This document shows positions 47,380 through 58,301 of a stretch of 64,000 bases of DNA, in pieces; positions within the stretch are counted from its first letter, which is position 1; each line of letters opens with the position of its first letter. The notes beneath the pieces are model-generated. The model made no database searches, was not told the DNA's origin, and saw nothing but the letters and a program-made list of their open reading frames with translations. The position numbers and the translations under genes were made by a program. This DNA is from Erwinia_E haradaeae_F (lineage in GTDB: Bacteria > Pseudomonadota > Gammaproteobacteria > Enterobacterales > Enterobacteriaceae), in assembly GCF_900698855.1 (NCBI RefSeq), contig NZ_LR217698.1, forward strand, positions 806,001-870,000. The letters are read 5' to 3'.

Positions 47380-48741
47380 TTACTTACCAATACAGAAACT
47401 AGAAAATATACGATTTAATAAATCGTTAGAACTGAATACACCCGTAATCTCATTCAATGCCTCTTGAGCTAAACGTAAATCCTCCGCTAATACATCTTGC
47501 TCTTCCTCTAAAAAGAGGTGATGATAGGCATTCTTAAGATACATATCAGCTAACTCTAAAGCCTCTAAATGACGACGTCTAGCAAGAAAAGCACCCTCAA
47601 TGGAACCAACTAGACCTATTTTCACTTTTAAATGAGCATAAAGATCAGATATACCCTCTCTGGTCAATGCCGAAATAGAAAGAACTGAATATCCATTCTT
47701 TTCTACAACGCCTATTTTTTCATTTGTTAAATCTATCTTATTCCGGACAACAGTAAAGGAAGGAATACTCTCTAAAAGATGGGCAAAGTCTGGCCAGATC
47801 TTATCTGGACTGATATAATCAGTACAAGTAGCGTCACAAACAAATAAAACATGGTCGGCTTTTTTAATTTCTTTCCAAGCTCGTTCAATACCAATCTGCT
47901 CTATTTCATTATTAGCCTTGTGCAATCCAGCAGTATCAAAAATGCAACATGGTATACCATTTAAATTAATATGCTCACGCAATACATCGCGCGTAGTACC
48001 TGCAACATTAGTGACAATAGCAGATGAGCGCCCAGTAAGTAGATTAAAAAGAGTAGATTTTCCTACATTAGGCCGACCAGCGATCACGACTCTATATCCT
48101 TCACGAAGAATACTACCTAAGTGCGCCTCTTTACGCACTAAATCTAGATAAAAAACTATTTGATCAAACTCTGTTTTGATCCTCTGAAAACAGACATCGA
48201 TCTCTTCATCTGGAAAATTAAGAATAGTTTCTACGTGCATTCTTAGACTAGTTAAACTTTCAACTAGATCTTTAATGCGCGTCGCAAAACCACCTTGCAA
48301 TGAGCATACTGCTGAACGTGCCGCCTGTTCTGTACTAGCATTAATTAAATCAGAAATTGCTTCAGCCTGTGTAAGATCTAATTTATCATTCAAGAAAGCA
48401 CGTTCTGAAAACTCACCAGGCTTAGCAATACGTAAACCAGGTAATAACAAGATACGTTTTAAAAGTAAATCTAAAATAACTGGACCACCATGCCCTTGAA
48501 GTTCTAGAACATTTTCACCTGTAAAAGAATATGGAGCAGGAAACCATAGTGCAATACCTTGATCTAATATACTACCATTTAAATCAAAAAATGGAAGATA
48601 TTCTGCGTATCTCGGTTTCGGTAGAGTTCCAAGCACCTGCCGTGCAACCTCATCCGATTTATGACCAGAAATACGTAAAATCCCAACACTTCCATACCCG
48701 GCCGCAGTGGCCTGTGCCACAATCGTATCACTATGATGCAT
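47380..48741 (-). CDS. mnmE: tRNA modification GTPase MnmE
   Basis: MnmE, with MnmG, builds the 5-carboxymethylaminomethyl group on wobble U34. The 453 residues (E. coli 454) have the N-terminal THF-binding domain (DTIVAQATAAGYGSVGILRISG), a helical domain, and an inserted G domain with GRPNVGKSTLFNLL near residue 225, DTAGLH and NKIDL. The C-terminus is CIGK, carrying the catalytic cysteine. Its enteric neighbours (rpmH-rnpA-yidD-yidC) are not adjacent, so the gene has been separated by rearrangement or loss. Confidence 0.97.
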   Translation of the reverse strand: MHHSDTIVAQATAAGYGSVGILRISGHKSDEVARQVLGTLPKPRYAEYLPFFDLNGSILDQGIALWFPAPYSFTGENVLELQGHGGPVILDLLLKRILLLPGLRIAKPGEFSERAFLNDKLDLTQAEAISDLINASTEQAARSAVCSLQGGFATRIKDLVESLTSLRMHVETILNFPDEEIDVCFQRIKTEFDQIVFYLDLVRKEAHLGSILREGYRVVIAGRPNVGKSTLFNLLTGRSSAIVTNVAGTTRDVLREHINLNGIPCCIFDTAGLHKANNEIEQIGIERAWKEIKKADHVLFVCDATCTDYISPDKIWPDFAHLLESIPSFTVVRNKIDLTNEKIGVVEKNGYSVLSISALTREGISDLYAHLKVKIGLVGSIEGAFLARRRHLEALELADMYLKNAYHHLFLEEEQDVLAEDLRLAQEALNEITGVFSSNDLLNRIFSSFCIGK

Positions 48742-50377
48742 AGGTGATTCTCTTTTTATAGTACCATGAGAAACTGAATGGATTAATTTAACATATTGTT
48801 CTAACTATGAAAAAGACACGAAATACAAAACTATCATCTACTTTTAAGTATATCAATATTTTAATATAGATTATAATTGATTAATTTACATGAACTCATA
48901 TAATCTATTGCTGCCTATAACATATTAAATTATCTCTACTTCACATTAGTATTTTAATTAAAAACAATCATCTCACCTAAGAAAGCAAAAATTAAACTTC
49001 ATTAATGAAAACTATGAATATGTTATAATCACATAAAATGCTAAATGATGCTATTATCATCTAATCTATCTAATGCAAAAAAACCATTATCCCTATAATT
49101 CTAAAAAGTAGAACACCTATTTTTTTACACAAAATAATAACACAACACTATTGAACTAAACTTAGTTCTTTACTAAAAAACGTAACATTCTATCTGATTA
49201 AATATCAATTAACCCTGAATTATGTGTCAAATATTTTATTTCTATACTTATCTTTGATATTAAAAGATAATCTATTTATCTAAATATCGACAAAACGATA
49301 TACTAAATTTTAAATTCTACTCAAGACCCCTTAAATTGTAAATACTCCATAATATAACAAAAAGATTATCAAGAATACCTGTAAGAACTAGAGATGATTT
49401 TATACCTACTAAGGCCTAGTCTAACGCAATTAGACTAAAAATAAAAATATACATACCATATCCAATATAAAACAATTTAAAATAAATACCTAATAAATTA
49501 CTTAGATAACAAATCTTTTTTAAAGAGCCATTATGATATCTCAATATGATTAAAATGTTACTATTCATAGATAGTAAGAGCATTATGTAGATTGCTAAAA
49601 TAGCAATCTATGAAACCTCATTAATATCACAATATTTAGTCATACTGATACTAATCGATTTAACCAATATACTTATCTAGCATTAGATTAATGTTCTATA
49701 CAAAAACAGATAATGCATCTATAATACTGATTTGTTGAATAACTATATAAAAAATTCATATTTTTAATATGAATTATATAAAACTTTTATATTAAAAACT
49801 TTTCTAATCTTTCATGCTGAAATATAAATTTCATAAGCTTAATCAAATACTTATAAAAATTATTGCACTTAATTCTACTATAGTACCAAATACTAGACTA
49901 CATATCTGTAATCTAATTTTTCATAAAAAATTATTCATTATAGAAATTACTATTATGTATTGATATGATTAAGATCATCGTATTTTAATATACTTAAATT
50001 ATTGTCTACTACTTATCTACACACTCATTGAATTCTTATTAAACATAATTTTTATTATAAAAACCCTATAATAAATCTGTAATAATTTCTGATTCAACAT
50101 CGAGTAATAAAATATAAATACCAAATCAAAATAATCAAGCAAAATAAAAAATTAATATCTCTTAAAGACTGGAGATCTAAACTGTTGTTATTTATTATTA
50201 GAAATAAACTATTCAGTTATGGTTTACCAATCAACTAATATTACATAATCTATTTCATAACTGAATCTATAAACCAATGCTTAAAATCAAATAAATCCAT
50301 ACGAAAAAATTAGTGATATATTCTGATGTAAAATGATAATCAAACCTTATCAACCTATATACTATTAGGACATGCAA
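48742..50377. other. Long spacer between mnmE and glyA (divergent)
   Basis: About 1.6 kb with no coding frame. It contains the 10-bp hairpin at 49588-49610 and an 8-bp stem TTATCTTT (49248-49255) / AAAGATAA (49263-49270). Both flanking genes are transcribed away from it, so it must contain two promoters, which I cannot resolve in this AT background. Confidence 0.45.
49588..49610. repeat. Perfect 10-bp hairpin in the mnmE-glyA gap
   Basis: TAGATTGCTA (49588-49597) and TAGCAATCTA (49601-49610) pair perfectly across an AAA loop. It lies between divergent genes, so it is not at a gene end; it could be an operator, a relic terminator of a lost gene, or chance. Confidence 0.4.
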
Positions 50378-51631
50378 ATGTTAACAAGAAATATGAATAT
50401 TTCTGATTATGATATAGAGTTATGGCGCTCTTTAGAAAAAGAAAAAGAACGTCAAGAAACCAACATTAATCTGATTGCTTCAGAAAACTACACTAGCCCA
50501 CGAGTTATGGAAGCACAAGGCTCTTGCCTCACTAATAAATATGCAGAAGGCTATCCAGGTCAACGCTATTACGGTGGATGCCAATATATTGATATTATTG
50601 AACAACTAGCCATTGATCGAGCTAAAGAGTTATTTAAAGCTGATTATGTCAATGTACAGCCTCACTCAGGATCTCAAGCAAACTTTGCTGTTTATACCGC
50701 ACTTCTTCAGAACGGTGACACTATACTTGGCATGAAATTAGCACATGGAGGCCATTTAAGTCACGGAGCTTCTGTAAGCTTATCAGGTAAACTTTATAAT
50801 GTAATTTCATATGGTATAGATGATAATGGTAATATTAATTATAATGAAATGTCTGATCTTGCTAAAAAATATAGACCTAAAATGATTATTGGCGGATTCT
50901 CAGCTTACTCAGGTATCTGTGACTGGGAAAAAATGCGTTATATCGCCAATGGCATAGGCGCATATCTTTTGATTGACATGGCACATATTGCTGGTTTAAT
51001 TGCTGCTGATATTTATCCAAACCCTTTACCCTATGCTCACGTTGTTACTTCTACTACACATAAAACTCTAGCAGGCCCCCGAGGGGGAATTATTTTAGCA
51101 AAAGGTGGAAATCAAGTTTTATATAAAAAACTAAATGCATCAGTATTTCCTGGAGGGCAAGGAGGACCATTATTACATGTAATTGCAGGAAAAGCAGTTG
51201 CCTTTAAAGAAGCAATGGAACCCGAATTTAAAATATACCAAGAGAATGTAGCTAAAAACGCCCAGGCTATGCTAAAAATCTTCTTAAATCGAGGTTATCA
51301 AGTTGTCTCTGGTAAAACTTATAACCATTTATTCCTTCTAAATCTAATTAATAAAAACCTAACCGGAAAAGAAACAGAACTTGCCTTAAGTCAAGCCAAT
51401 ATTATTGTTAATAAAAATAGCATACCCAATGATCCTAAAAACCCTTTAATTACATCTGGTATACGTATTGGCTCTGCTGCCATAACGAGGAGGGGATTAA
51501 AAGAAAAAGAAGTACAAAAAATTGCAGAATGGGTCAGCGACATACTGGACGATATTACTAATCGAACTGTTAGTCTCAGAATAAAAAAACAAGTTCTTGA
51601 CATCTGTCATCAATTTCCAATCTACAAATAA
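50378..51631 (+). CDS. glyA: Serine hydroxymethyltransferase
   Basis: GlyA interconverts serine and glycine with tetrahydrofolate, feeding one-carbon units to purine (PurH) and methionine metabolism. The start at 50378, with AGGA 7 bases upstream, gives 417 residues, exactly the E. coli length; the ATG at 50372 lies too close to the AGGA. Seen: ASENYTSPRVMEAQGS, KYAEGYPGQRYYGGC, GSQANFAVY, DMAHIAGL, the PLP-lysine in TSTTHKTLAGPRGG, and SGIRIGSAAITRRG. Glycine is also the PurD substrate. It stands alone between large spacers. Confidence 0.98.
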   Translation: MLTRNMNISDYDIELWRSLEKEKERQETNINLIASENYTSPRVMEAQGSCLTNKYAEGYPGQRYYGGCQYIDIIEQLAIDRAKELFKADYVNVQPHSGSQANFAVYTALLQNGDTILGMKLAHGGHLSHGASVSLSGKLYNVISYGIDDNGNINYNEMSDLAKKYRPKMIIGGFSAYSGICDWEKMRYIANGIGAYLLIDMAHIAGLIAADIYPNPLPYAHVVTSTTHKTLAGPRGGIILAKGGNQVLYKKLNASVFPGGQGGPLLHVIAGKAVAFKEAMEPEFKIYQENVAKNAQAMLKIFLNRGYQVVSGKTYNHLFLLNLINKNLTGKETELALSQANIIVNKNSIPNDPKNPLITSGIRIGSAAITRRGLKEKEVQKIAEWVSDILDDITNRTVSLRIKKQVLDICHQFPIYK

Positions 51632-52110
51632 ATATCTTCTTTCCTACATAACGATTATAAAATAACACACAATCTCTTTCATCTTCATGTAAAAATACAT
51701 GAATGATTATCTACATTAATCAGATAAATTAATTAACGTAACAAGCATGAAACACTGTTGTCTTACTTAAATTAACGCGCATGCTAAATTTTTTAACCCT
51801 TAAAGAGAATTAACGATTTTTATTCTAATTACTAAATTTACTATGTAAATAGTAGTCAATAGAAGAAATCAATCTTCTATAAAAAAATCAAGAAAAATAT
51901 ATATACCTAAATATATTATATATATTAAAAATATTTAATTTTTATAGATAAATCTATATTTTATTAGAAATATTACAAAGATATATTACTGATGAAAACA
52001 TACACAGTACAATATTTACTTGACTTATGTTCAATCTTAACATCATTGACAAAATGATATATGTATATTATAATTAAAAACTTTTAATTTTATGTTTCTA
52101 TTACTCATAT
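51632..52110. other. Spacer between convergent glyA and sufE
   Basis: About 0.48 kb of AT-rich DNA containing the hairpin at 51684-51703 and otherwise nothing recognised. Confidence 0.45.
51684..51703 (+). terminator. Possible terminator hairpin after glyA
   Basis: TTCATGTA (51684-51691) pairs perfectly with TACATGAA (51696-51703) around an AAAA loop, 52 bases after the glyA stop. The trailing sequence TGATTAT is only weakly U-rich, so it is a modest candidate. Confidence 0.4.
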
Positions 52111-52542
52111 TTAATTACTGATATACTTTTTTAATAATAATGACTTCTTCTGAATAGCACGAATCATAGAAAACAACCCTTGTGAGCGAGAGGGCGTTAG
52201 ATGTGTAGTAAGAGTAAGAACTGAAAACCAAGCACATACATCAAACTCTAAAAGATTTTTTGGTGTCATATCTTGATAGCATGAAAAAACAATCGCAATT
52301 AAACCTCTAACTAACGCAGCATCGCTATCTCCTTGAAACATAACTAAACCATTTCTATCGAGATTAACGGTTATCCACACTTGACTTTGACAACCAGGAA
52401 TGATGTTTTCTAATGTGTAAAGAGAGTCAGGACATAATGGCAGTCTAGCGCCTAATTCAATAATATATAAATATTTTTCTTCCTGATTAAGACAGCGATT
52501 AAAATTAGATATCAACTTTTCTCGATCTGGTAAAGCGCTCAC
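52111..52542 (-). CDS. sufE: Cysteine desulfuration protein SufE
   Basis: SufE accepts persulfide sulfur from SufS and passes it to SufBCD. Starting at the GTG at 52542 (GAGG 6 bases upstream), the 143-residue product begins MSALPDREKLISNFNRC, aligning with E. coli MALLPDKEKLLRNF (138 residues). It contains the sulfur-accepting cysteine in IIPGCQSQVW, then QGDSDAALVRGLIAIVF and HLTPSRSQGLFSMIRAI. An in-frame GTG at 52560 precedes the Shine-Dalgarno and is less likely. In enterics sufE directly follows sufS; here a 1 kb decayed gap intervenes, so it probably needs its own promoter. Confidence 0.95.
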   Translation of the reverse strand: MSALPDREKLISNFNRCLNQEEKYLYIIELGARLPLCPDSLYTLENIIPGCQSQVWITVNLDRNGLVMFQGDSDAALVRGLIAIVFSCYQDMTPKNLLEFDVCAWFSVLTLTTHLTPSRSQGLFSMIRAIQKKSLLLKKYISN

Positions 52543-52560
52543 TAAAATCCTCACTCTCAC

Positions 52561-53547
52561 CCACTTTCTGATGATATTAATTTTCTTTAGACTTTCTTTA
52601 ATTCATAAGATATTAAAACGATATCATTATATAGGTCTATTTATGTATATCTTTGATAGTTCTTATAAACACATACAAAGACTCAAAACAATTCTATACT
52701 GAATCAGTATAACTCTTTTCTAGATGACTAACGCTTACTAGAATAAGAATTCTATTCTCTATAAGATAACTAAAAATTTATTCTGACACCTGTTCATCTG
52801 CTTTTAGGCATTCACTAAAAGTAAAATCCATCCCTGAATTATGATTCAATCATATCTATGCATGATGTCAATAAAAATCCTATTTTAACTTCTTAGAAAC
52901 TAATGGAGTTTATAAAAATTCTGAACATATACATCACTCCCTACCTAATTGTAGTCGACCTAAATTTCCGTAGGAAATCAAGAAGATCGAACTTTACCAT
53001 ACTTTAGTGAAATGTTACTTTTAAATATTTCTATTTATAATAATTGTGTATTTGATCATATTATTAAAAATCCTAAGTATTAAACTGATATCTAATATAG
53101 ATTATTAATGTCATAATTTTTAAACACAAAAAATTATAATAAATCAATTTTAAATCTTCAATCTATAATGACCCTACATAATCTATCTTTCTATCTTCCA
53201 AAAACGACCAAAATCATAGATTCTATATCCAGTAATATAGATATTTCTCAAATAATCTATCTATGTTATAAACATAAGTATTATTAGTAACACTATCTTA
53301 GGAGCTATGTATAAGATCCTTATCTCTACAAAAATTATCAAGATGACATGCCTTGCATTTAGAATATATATTCTAAACTAAACTTTTAATCTTAATCTCT
53401 TTATGAATGTCAACAAATCTTTCTAACTATGCCGAAATCTCTTTTTATCTATCTTTGATATGATCATATCATTATTAAAATATTCTTATACCACTAAAAA
53501 ATTAACTACCAAACATCCTATAGATTTTCATTTATTATTCTAATAAT
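52561..53547. other. Decayed spacer inside the suf operon (sufS-sufE)
   Basis: About 1 kb of AT-rich DNA with no coding frame between two genes that are contiguous in other enterics. It either marks a lost insertion or a lost gene. No remnant was identifiable. Confidence 0.5.
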
Positions 53548-54768
53548 TTATACCAATAAATTATTGATTCGTTTTAATCCAGTGACTAAACGATCTACTT
53601 CTTCTTCACTATTATAAAGACAAAAGGAGGCGCGACACATAGAGGGCACTTTATAATACTGCATTAATGGCATAGCACAATGATGACCAGTACGTATAGC
53701 AATCCCATACTGATCAAGAAAACTACCTACATCAAATGCATGATGTTTACCGAGATTAAAAGAAATAATACCACAAGATTGCAAAGATCCATAAATTATA
53801 ATATCTGGAACCAATGATAACTGATCTAAAGAATAACGCATTAACTCTGTTTCACGATGAACAATCAGATCCATTCCTAAATCTTTAATCCAAGTTAAAG
53901 CAGCCCCTAGGCCAATAATAGAAGTAATATTTGGAGAACCAGCTTCAAAAACCCAAGGAACATCAGCATATGATGTACCATCTTTTAAACTAACCCTAGA
54001 AATCATCGATCCTCCACCTTGCCATGGTGGCATCACACTCAAAATATCCTGTCGTCCATAAAGTACTCCAATACCGGTAGGAGCATACATTTTATGACCT
54101 GAAAAAACATAAAAATCACAATTTAAATCCTGAACATCTACTGAATGATGCATTATCGCTTGAGCTCCATCTATTAAAGTCACAATCCCAGCCGATTTAG
54201 CCTGTCTAACTATCTCTTTAACTGGATTCATTGTACCTAACACATTAGATACATGCGTAACTGCTAATAAACGAGTACGATCATCTATCAATGATGTCAA
54301 CTTTGGTAAATCTAAATTTCCTGACAAACATAAAGGAATAAAACGAACTTCCACTCCCAAACGGTTCGCCACCATTTGCCAAGGCACGATATTAGCATGA
54401 TGTTCCATTTCTGTGATAATAATATTATCACCAAACTGAAGATTACTCCCTCCCCAACTATTGGCAACTAAATTAATAGCTTCTGTTGCACCCTTCACAA
54501 AAACAATTTCTTCCATATTAGATGCATTAATAAAAGAGGCAACCTGAGCTCGAATACGCTCCATCTCAAAAGTAGCATCAGAACTAAGTGTATGAATACC
54601 GCGATGAACAGAAGAGTAACCATATTTATAAAAATGATTTACTGCATTAATTACTACCCAAGGTTTCTGTGTACTTGCTGAACTATCCAGATAAGTTAGT
54701 GGATATCCGTTCACTTTTCGCAATAATAATGGAAATTCTGCGCGAATAGAAGTTAAATTAAAACTCAT
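53548..54768 (-). CDS. sufS: Cysteine desulfurase SufS
   Basis: A PLP enzyme that removes sulfur from cysteine as an enzyme persulfide. The 406 residues equal E. coli SufS. Seen: FPLLLRKVNGYPLTYLDSSAS, TEMEHHANIVPWQ, DGAQAIMHHSVDVQ, the PLP lysine in FVFSGHKMY-like YVFSGHKMYAPTGIGVLYG, and the active cysteine in RTGHHCAMPLM. The ATG overlaps the sufD stop (ATGA at 54765-54768), indicating coupled translation. Confidence 0.98.
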   Translation of the reverse strand: MSFNLTSIRAEFPLLLRKVNGYPLTYLDSSASTQKPWVVINAVNHFYKYGYSSVHRGIHTLSSDATFEMERIRAQVASFINASNMEEIVFVKGATEAINLVANSWGGSNLQFGDNIIITEMEHHANIVPWQMVANRLGVEVRFIPLCLSGNLDLPKLTSLIDDRTRLLAVTHVSNVLGTMNPVKEIVRQAKSAGIVTLIDGAQAIMHHSVDVQDLNCDFYVFSGHKMYAPTGIGVLYGRQDILSVMPPWQGGGSMISRVSLKDGTSYADVPWVFEAGSPNITSIIGLGAALTWIKDLGMDLIVHRETELMRYSLDQLSLVPDIIIYGSLQSCGIISFNLGKHHAFDVGSFLDQYGIAIRTGHHCAMPLMQYYKVPSMCRASFCLYNSEEEVDRLVTGLKRINNLLV

Positions 54769-56045
54769 AATACACCACCAGAAAATCTCTTCATAATACG
54801 ATGAATTAATTCTTCTTTTATAAGATCATAACTAACCATGGTAGTTAATTCAGAAATAAATGCATACATAATCATACGATACGCAGAAGCTTCATCAATA
54901 CCACGTGACTGTAAATAAAATACTTTCTCTTTGTCAATATCACCAATTGTTGCGCCATGTCCACATTGAACATCATCATGATAAATCTCTAGATGAGGCT
55001 GGGTATCAACTTCTGCAAAAAGCCCAAGTAACATATTCCTATTAATTATATAACCTTTTGTTTTATTAGCACCTTTTAATACACGCATAATGCCATTAAA
55101 AACTGCTCGAGCACAATCACAAACAATAGTTTTATGAAGCTGAGAGCTTATACAGTAACCAGCGTGATGTTCTAGAAATGTACGACTTTCACAGACTTCT
55201 TTACCTATAGGAATCATCAAACTATTCATTATCAAATTAGAACGCTCTCCATTCAATTGCGCGCTCGTTTGATGGCGAGTCAGTCCGGATCCTAAAAGGA
55301 AACTGTGACTGAATACTTCTGATTCGCAACCAATCTTTAAGTCATTATGGGATATATGATAACTCTTTCTTCCCTCAAATGAAAAATTATAATGCGTTAA
55401 CTTAGCACTATTTCCCACAGATACAGTTAATCGCGAACCAGTAAAATGAGATGAGTTGTCTAGACTAATATAATGTTCAATAACCACAGCCTCACTTCTA
55501 TCATCCTGTTGAAAATGATGACGATAATGAGAAGTAAAAACAGTGTTGCTCGTGCTACCACTAGAAATATGTAATAGATATAGTGGACGTCTAGCTATAA
55601 TACCACTTTTTAAATGAATAAAGATTACCTGCCTCGCCAAGCTTTCAGTTAAATGTAAAAAAAAATCAGATATGATTGGTGAACATTCCTCTTTTTGGGC
55701 AAATTCTTGAGATACTTTAATAGAAAATGAATCATATTGATCATCACTGAATTCAGGTACAAACCAACCATCTATAAAAACTAAACGTACTGCATCAATA
55801 GTAAATGCTTCTTTTTTAATAAAATCATAACCTAATTGAGGTGATGCTGGAAAAACAAATTTTTTATCAATTAATTGATCTAATGGAGTATATTTCCAAA
55901 TTGATTCCTGGGGTTCGGGTAAACCTAAACGAAGCAGCTCATTCCAATGAATATCTCTTTCCTTAGAAAGCTTCTTATGACCAAGTTTCAACAAACTCGA
56001 CCATTGTTCGATTACATTATTCTTCCTTCTGCAGAAGCCAACCAT
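54765..56045 (-). CDS. sufD: Fe-S cluster assembly scaffold protein SufD
   Basis: SufD forms the SufBC2D scaffold. The 426 residues (E. coli 423) have SIWKYTPLDQLI, VRLVFIDGWFVPE, FFLHLTESLARQV, a beta-helix core with HFTGSRLTVSVG and LTRHQTSAQLNGERS, and the conserved C-terminal GHGATIGDIDKEKVFYLQSRGIDEASAYRMI. It overlaps the end of sufC by 29 bases (56017-56045) and the start of sufS by 4. No key deficit was noticed. Confidence 0.97.
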   Translation of the reverse strand: MVGFCRRKNNVIEQWSSLLKLGHKKLSKERDIHWNELLRLGLPEPQESIWKYTPLDQLIDKKFVFPASPQLGYDFIKKEAFTIDAVRLVFIDGWFVPEFSDDQYDSFSIKVSQEFAQKEECSPIISDFFLHLTESLARQVIFIHLKSGIIARRPLYLLHISSGSTSNTVFTSHYRHHFQQDDRSEAVVIEHYISLDNSSHFTGSRLTVSVGNSAKLTHYNFSFEGRKSYHISHNDLKIGCESEVFSHSFLLGSGLTRHQTSAQLNGERSNLIMNSLMIPIGKEVCESRTFLEHHAGYCISSQLHKTIVCDCARAVFNGIMRVLKGANKTKGYIINRNMLLGLFAEVDTQPHLEIYHDDVQCGHGATIGDIDKEKVFYLQSRGIDEASAYRMIMYAFISELTTMVSYDLIKEELIHRIMKRFSGGVL

Positions 56046-56766
56046 AACCTTGCTCCTCTAGTTGACTTACTAACCAAAAACCTCCTGATTTTACAATTTT
56101 CCCTTGAGATAAAACATGTATCATAGACGGCTGAATATAATCTAGCATGCGTTTATAATGCGTTATAATAATAAACGAACGACCAAAATTTCGCAAACTA
56201 TTAACTCCACTCGATACAATTTTTAAAGCATCAATATCCAGACCAGAATCCGTTTCATCTAAAATGCATAAACAAGGCTCTAAAGCAAACATTTGTAAAA
56301 TATCATTACGTTTTTTCTCACCTCCAGAAAAACCAACATTAACAAAACGAGTCAGTAAATCTTTAGGCATCTGCAAAAGATTAATTTTTTCTTGAATAAA
56401 ATCTTGGAACTCGAAACGATCTAATACTTCCTGATTGCGATACTTACGAACAGAGTTCACTGCAGTTTGAAGAAATAACTGATTACTCACTCCTGATATT
56501 TCAACTGGATATTGAAAAGCTATAAAGATACCCTCTCCCGCACGAGAATCAGGATCTAAACCTAATAAGTCTTTACCTTTAAATTCAACACTACCATTAG
56601 TTACTTCGTAATTTTGTCGTCCGGATAAGGTAGCCGCCAAAGTGCTTTTTCCTGATCCATTAGGACCCATAATAGCATGTACCTCACCTGGTTTAACATG
56701 AAGACTTAAACCTTGTAAGATCTCTTTCCCATCAATACTAACATATAAATCTTTAATCCTTAACAT
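56017..56766 (-). CDS. sufC: Fe-S assembly ATPase SufC
   Basis: SufC is the ABC-type ATPase that drives conformational change of SufBD. The 249 residues (E. coli 248) show Walker A GPNGSGKST at 34-42, a Q-loop in FIAFQYPVEI, the signature FSGGEKKRNDILQM, Walker B CLCILDETDSGLDIDALK and the H-loop FIIITHYKRML. It starts 36 bases after the sufB stop. Confidence 0.98.
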   Translation of the reverse strand: MLRIKDLYVSIDGKEILQGLSLHVKPGEVHAIMGPNGSGKSTLAATLSGRQNYEVTNGSVEFKGKDLLGLDPDSRAGEGIFIAFQYPVEISGVSNQLFLQTAVNSVRKYRNQEVLDRFEFQDFIQEKINLLQMPKDLLTRFVNVGFSGGEKKRNDILQMFALEPCLCILDETDSGLDIDALKIVSSGVNSLRNFGRSFIIITHYKRMLDYIQPSMIHVLSQGKIVKSGGFWLVSQLEEQGYGWLLQKEE

Positions 56767-56802
56767 AAGATGTCCTTGTCAACCACAGTCATATATATCA
56801 AA

Positions 56803-58296
56803 TTAACCCACACTATGTTCTAGGCTAATAGATAATAACTTCTTGGCCTCAACCGCAAACTCTAAAGGTAACTCTGAAAAAACATCTTTACAAAACCCAT
56901 TAACAATCATAGAAATAGCATCGTCTTGATTAATCCCTCGTTGTAAGCAATAGAACAATTGATCCTCACCAATGCGTGAAGTTGTTGCTTCATGCTCGAG
57001 ATGCGCAGTATGGTTACGAACCTCAACGCATGGAAACGTATGCGCAGAACATTCAGAACCAATAAGCATTGAATCACATTGAGTAAAATTACGTGCATTA
57101 AAAGCAGTTTTCATGATCTTTACCAAACCACGATACGTATTTTGACCTCGACCTGCTGAAATACCCTTAGAAATAATAGTTGATTTTGTATTTTTACCAA
57201 TATGGATCATTTTAGTACCAGTATCAGCCTGTTGATGACCACTAGTTAGTGCTACTGAAAAAAACTCACCAACAGAGTTCTCACCACGTAAAATTACACT
57301 TGGATATTTCCAGGTAATAGCAGAACCAGTTTCTAACTGAGTCCAAGACATTTTGCTATTCTTCCCAGAACATACTGCACGTTTCGTTACAAAATTTAAA
57401 ACTCCACCTGTAGCTTCTCTTCCAGAGAACCAATTTTGTACCGTAGAATACTTCACGCTTGCATCCTGATGAACAATTACTTCAACTACCGCAGCATGTA
57501 ATTGATAACTATCACGAATTGGAGCAGAACACCCTTCAATATAACTAACTGAACTTCCTTCATCAGCAATAAGTAAGGTGCGTTCAAATTGACCAGTTTT
57601 AGCTGCATTAATACGAAAATAAGTCGACAACTCCATCGGACATCTAACTCCCTTAGGGATATAGACAAAAGTTCCATCAGAAGCTACAGCTGCATTCAAT
57701 GCAGCAAAAAAATTATCACGAAAAGAAACCACGCTACCGAGATATTTTTTTACTAAATTAGGATAGATGTGAATTGCTTCACTGAAAGAACAAAAGATAA
57801 TACCTTTTTTTACTAGTTTATCACGATAAGTTGTCGATACAGACACTGAATCAAAAATAGCATCAACTGCTACTCCCTCCTCATCATTCAGAGGAACGCC
57901 TAGTTTCTGAAAAGCCTCTTCTACTTCTTTGGTTAAATAATTAGACATACCATGAGAAGAAGGTACAGACATGTCTAATGTCGAGTGATGAGAGTCATTG
58001 GTACTGGAACAAGAAGGCGCAGAGTAATAACTATAATTTTGATAATTCAAATTATTATAATCCGCTTTTAACCAATGAGGTTCTTTCATTTTCAGCCAAG
58101 ACGTATATGCTTGAAGACGAAAATCTAGCATCCACCCGGGTTCATTGCGCTTAGATGAAATCGCACGCACTACATCTTCGTTAATGCCATTCTTTAACTG
58201 TTCAGTTTTTAATTGAGTAACAAAACCTTCCTTATATTTTAAATATCTACTATTTAAGATTTGAGAGCCATCAGATTTATTATGATTATTAGACAT
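56803..58296 (-). CDS. sufB: Fe-S cluster assembly protein SufB
   Basis: SufB is the scaffold subunit on which clusters are built. The 497 residues (E. coli 495) contain GIIFCSFSEAIHIYPNLVKKYLGSVV, the core strands VRCPMELSTYFRINAAKTGQFERTLLIADEGSSVSYIEGCSAP, MIHIGKNTKSTIISKGISAG, and C-terminal THTAHLEHEATTSRIGEDQLFYCLQRGI-like sequence (NHTAHLEHEATTSRIGEDQL). It starts 5 bases after the sufA stop. The N-terminal 20 residues are diverged. Confidence 0.98.
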   Translation of the reverse strand: MSNNHNKSDGSQILNSRYLKYKEGFVTQLKTEQLKNGINEDVVRAISSKRNEPGWMLDFRLQAYTSWLKMKEPHWLKADYNNLNYQNYSYYSAPSCSSTNDSHHSTLDMSVPSSHGMSNYLTKEVEEAFQKLGVPLNDEEGVAVDAIFDSVSVSTTYRDKLVKKGIIFCSFSEAIHIYPNLVKKYLGSVVSFRDNFFAALNAAVASDGTFVYIPKGVRCPMELSTYFRINAAKTGQFERTLLIADEGSSVSYIEGCSAPIRDSYQLHAAVVEVIVHQDASVKYSTVQNWFSGREATGGVLNFVTKRAVCSGKNSKMSWTQLETGSAITWKYPSVILRGENSVGEFFSVALTSGHQQADTGTKMIHIGKNTKSTIISKGISAGRGQNTYRGLVKIMKTAFNARNFTQCDSMLIGSECSAHTFPCVEVRNHTAHLEHEATTSRIGEDQLFYCLQRGINQDDAISMIVNGFCKDVFSELPLEFAVEAKKLLSISLEHSVG

Positions 58297-58301
58297 ATAC
58301 T

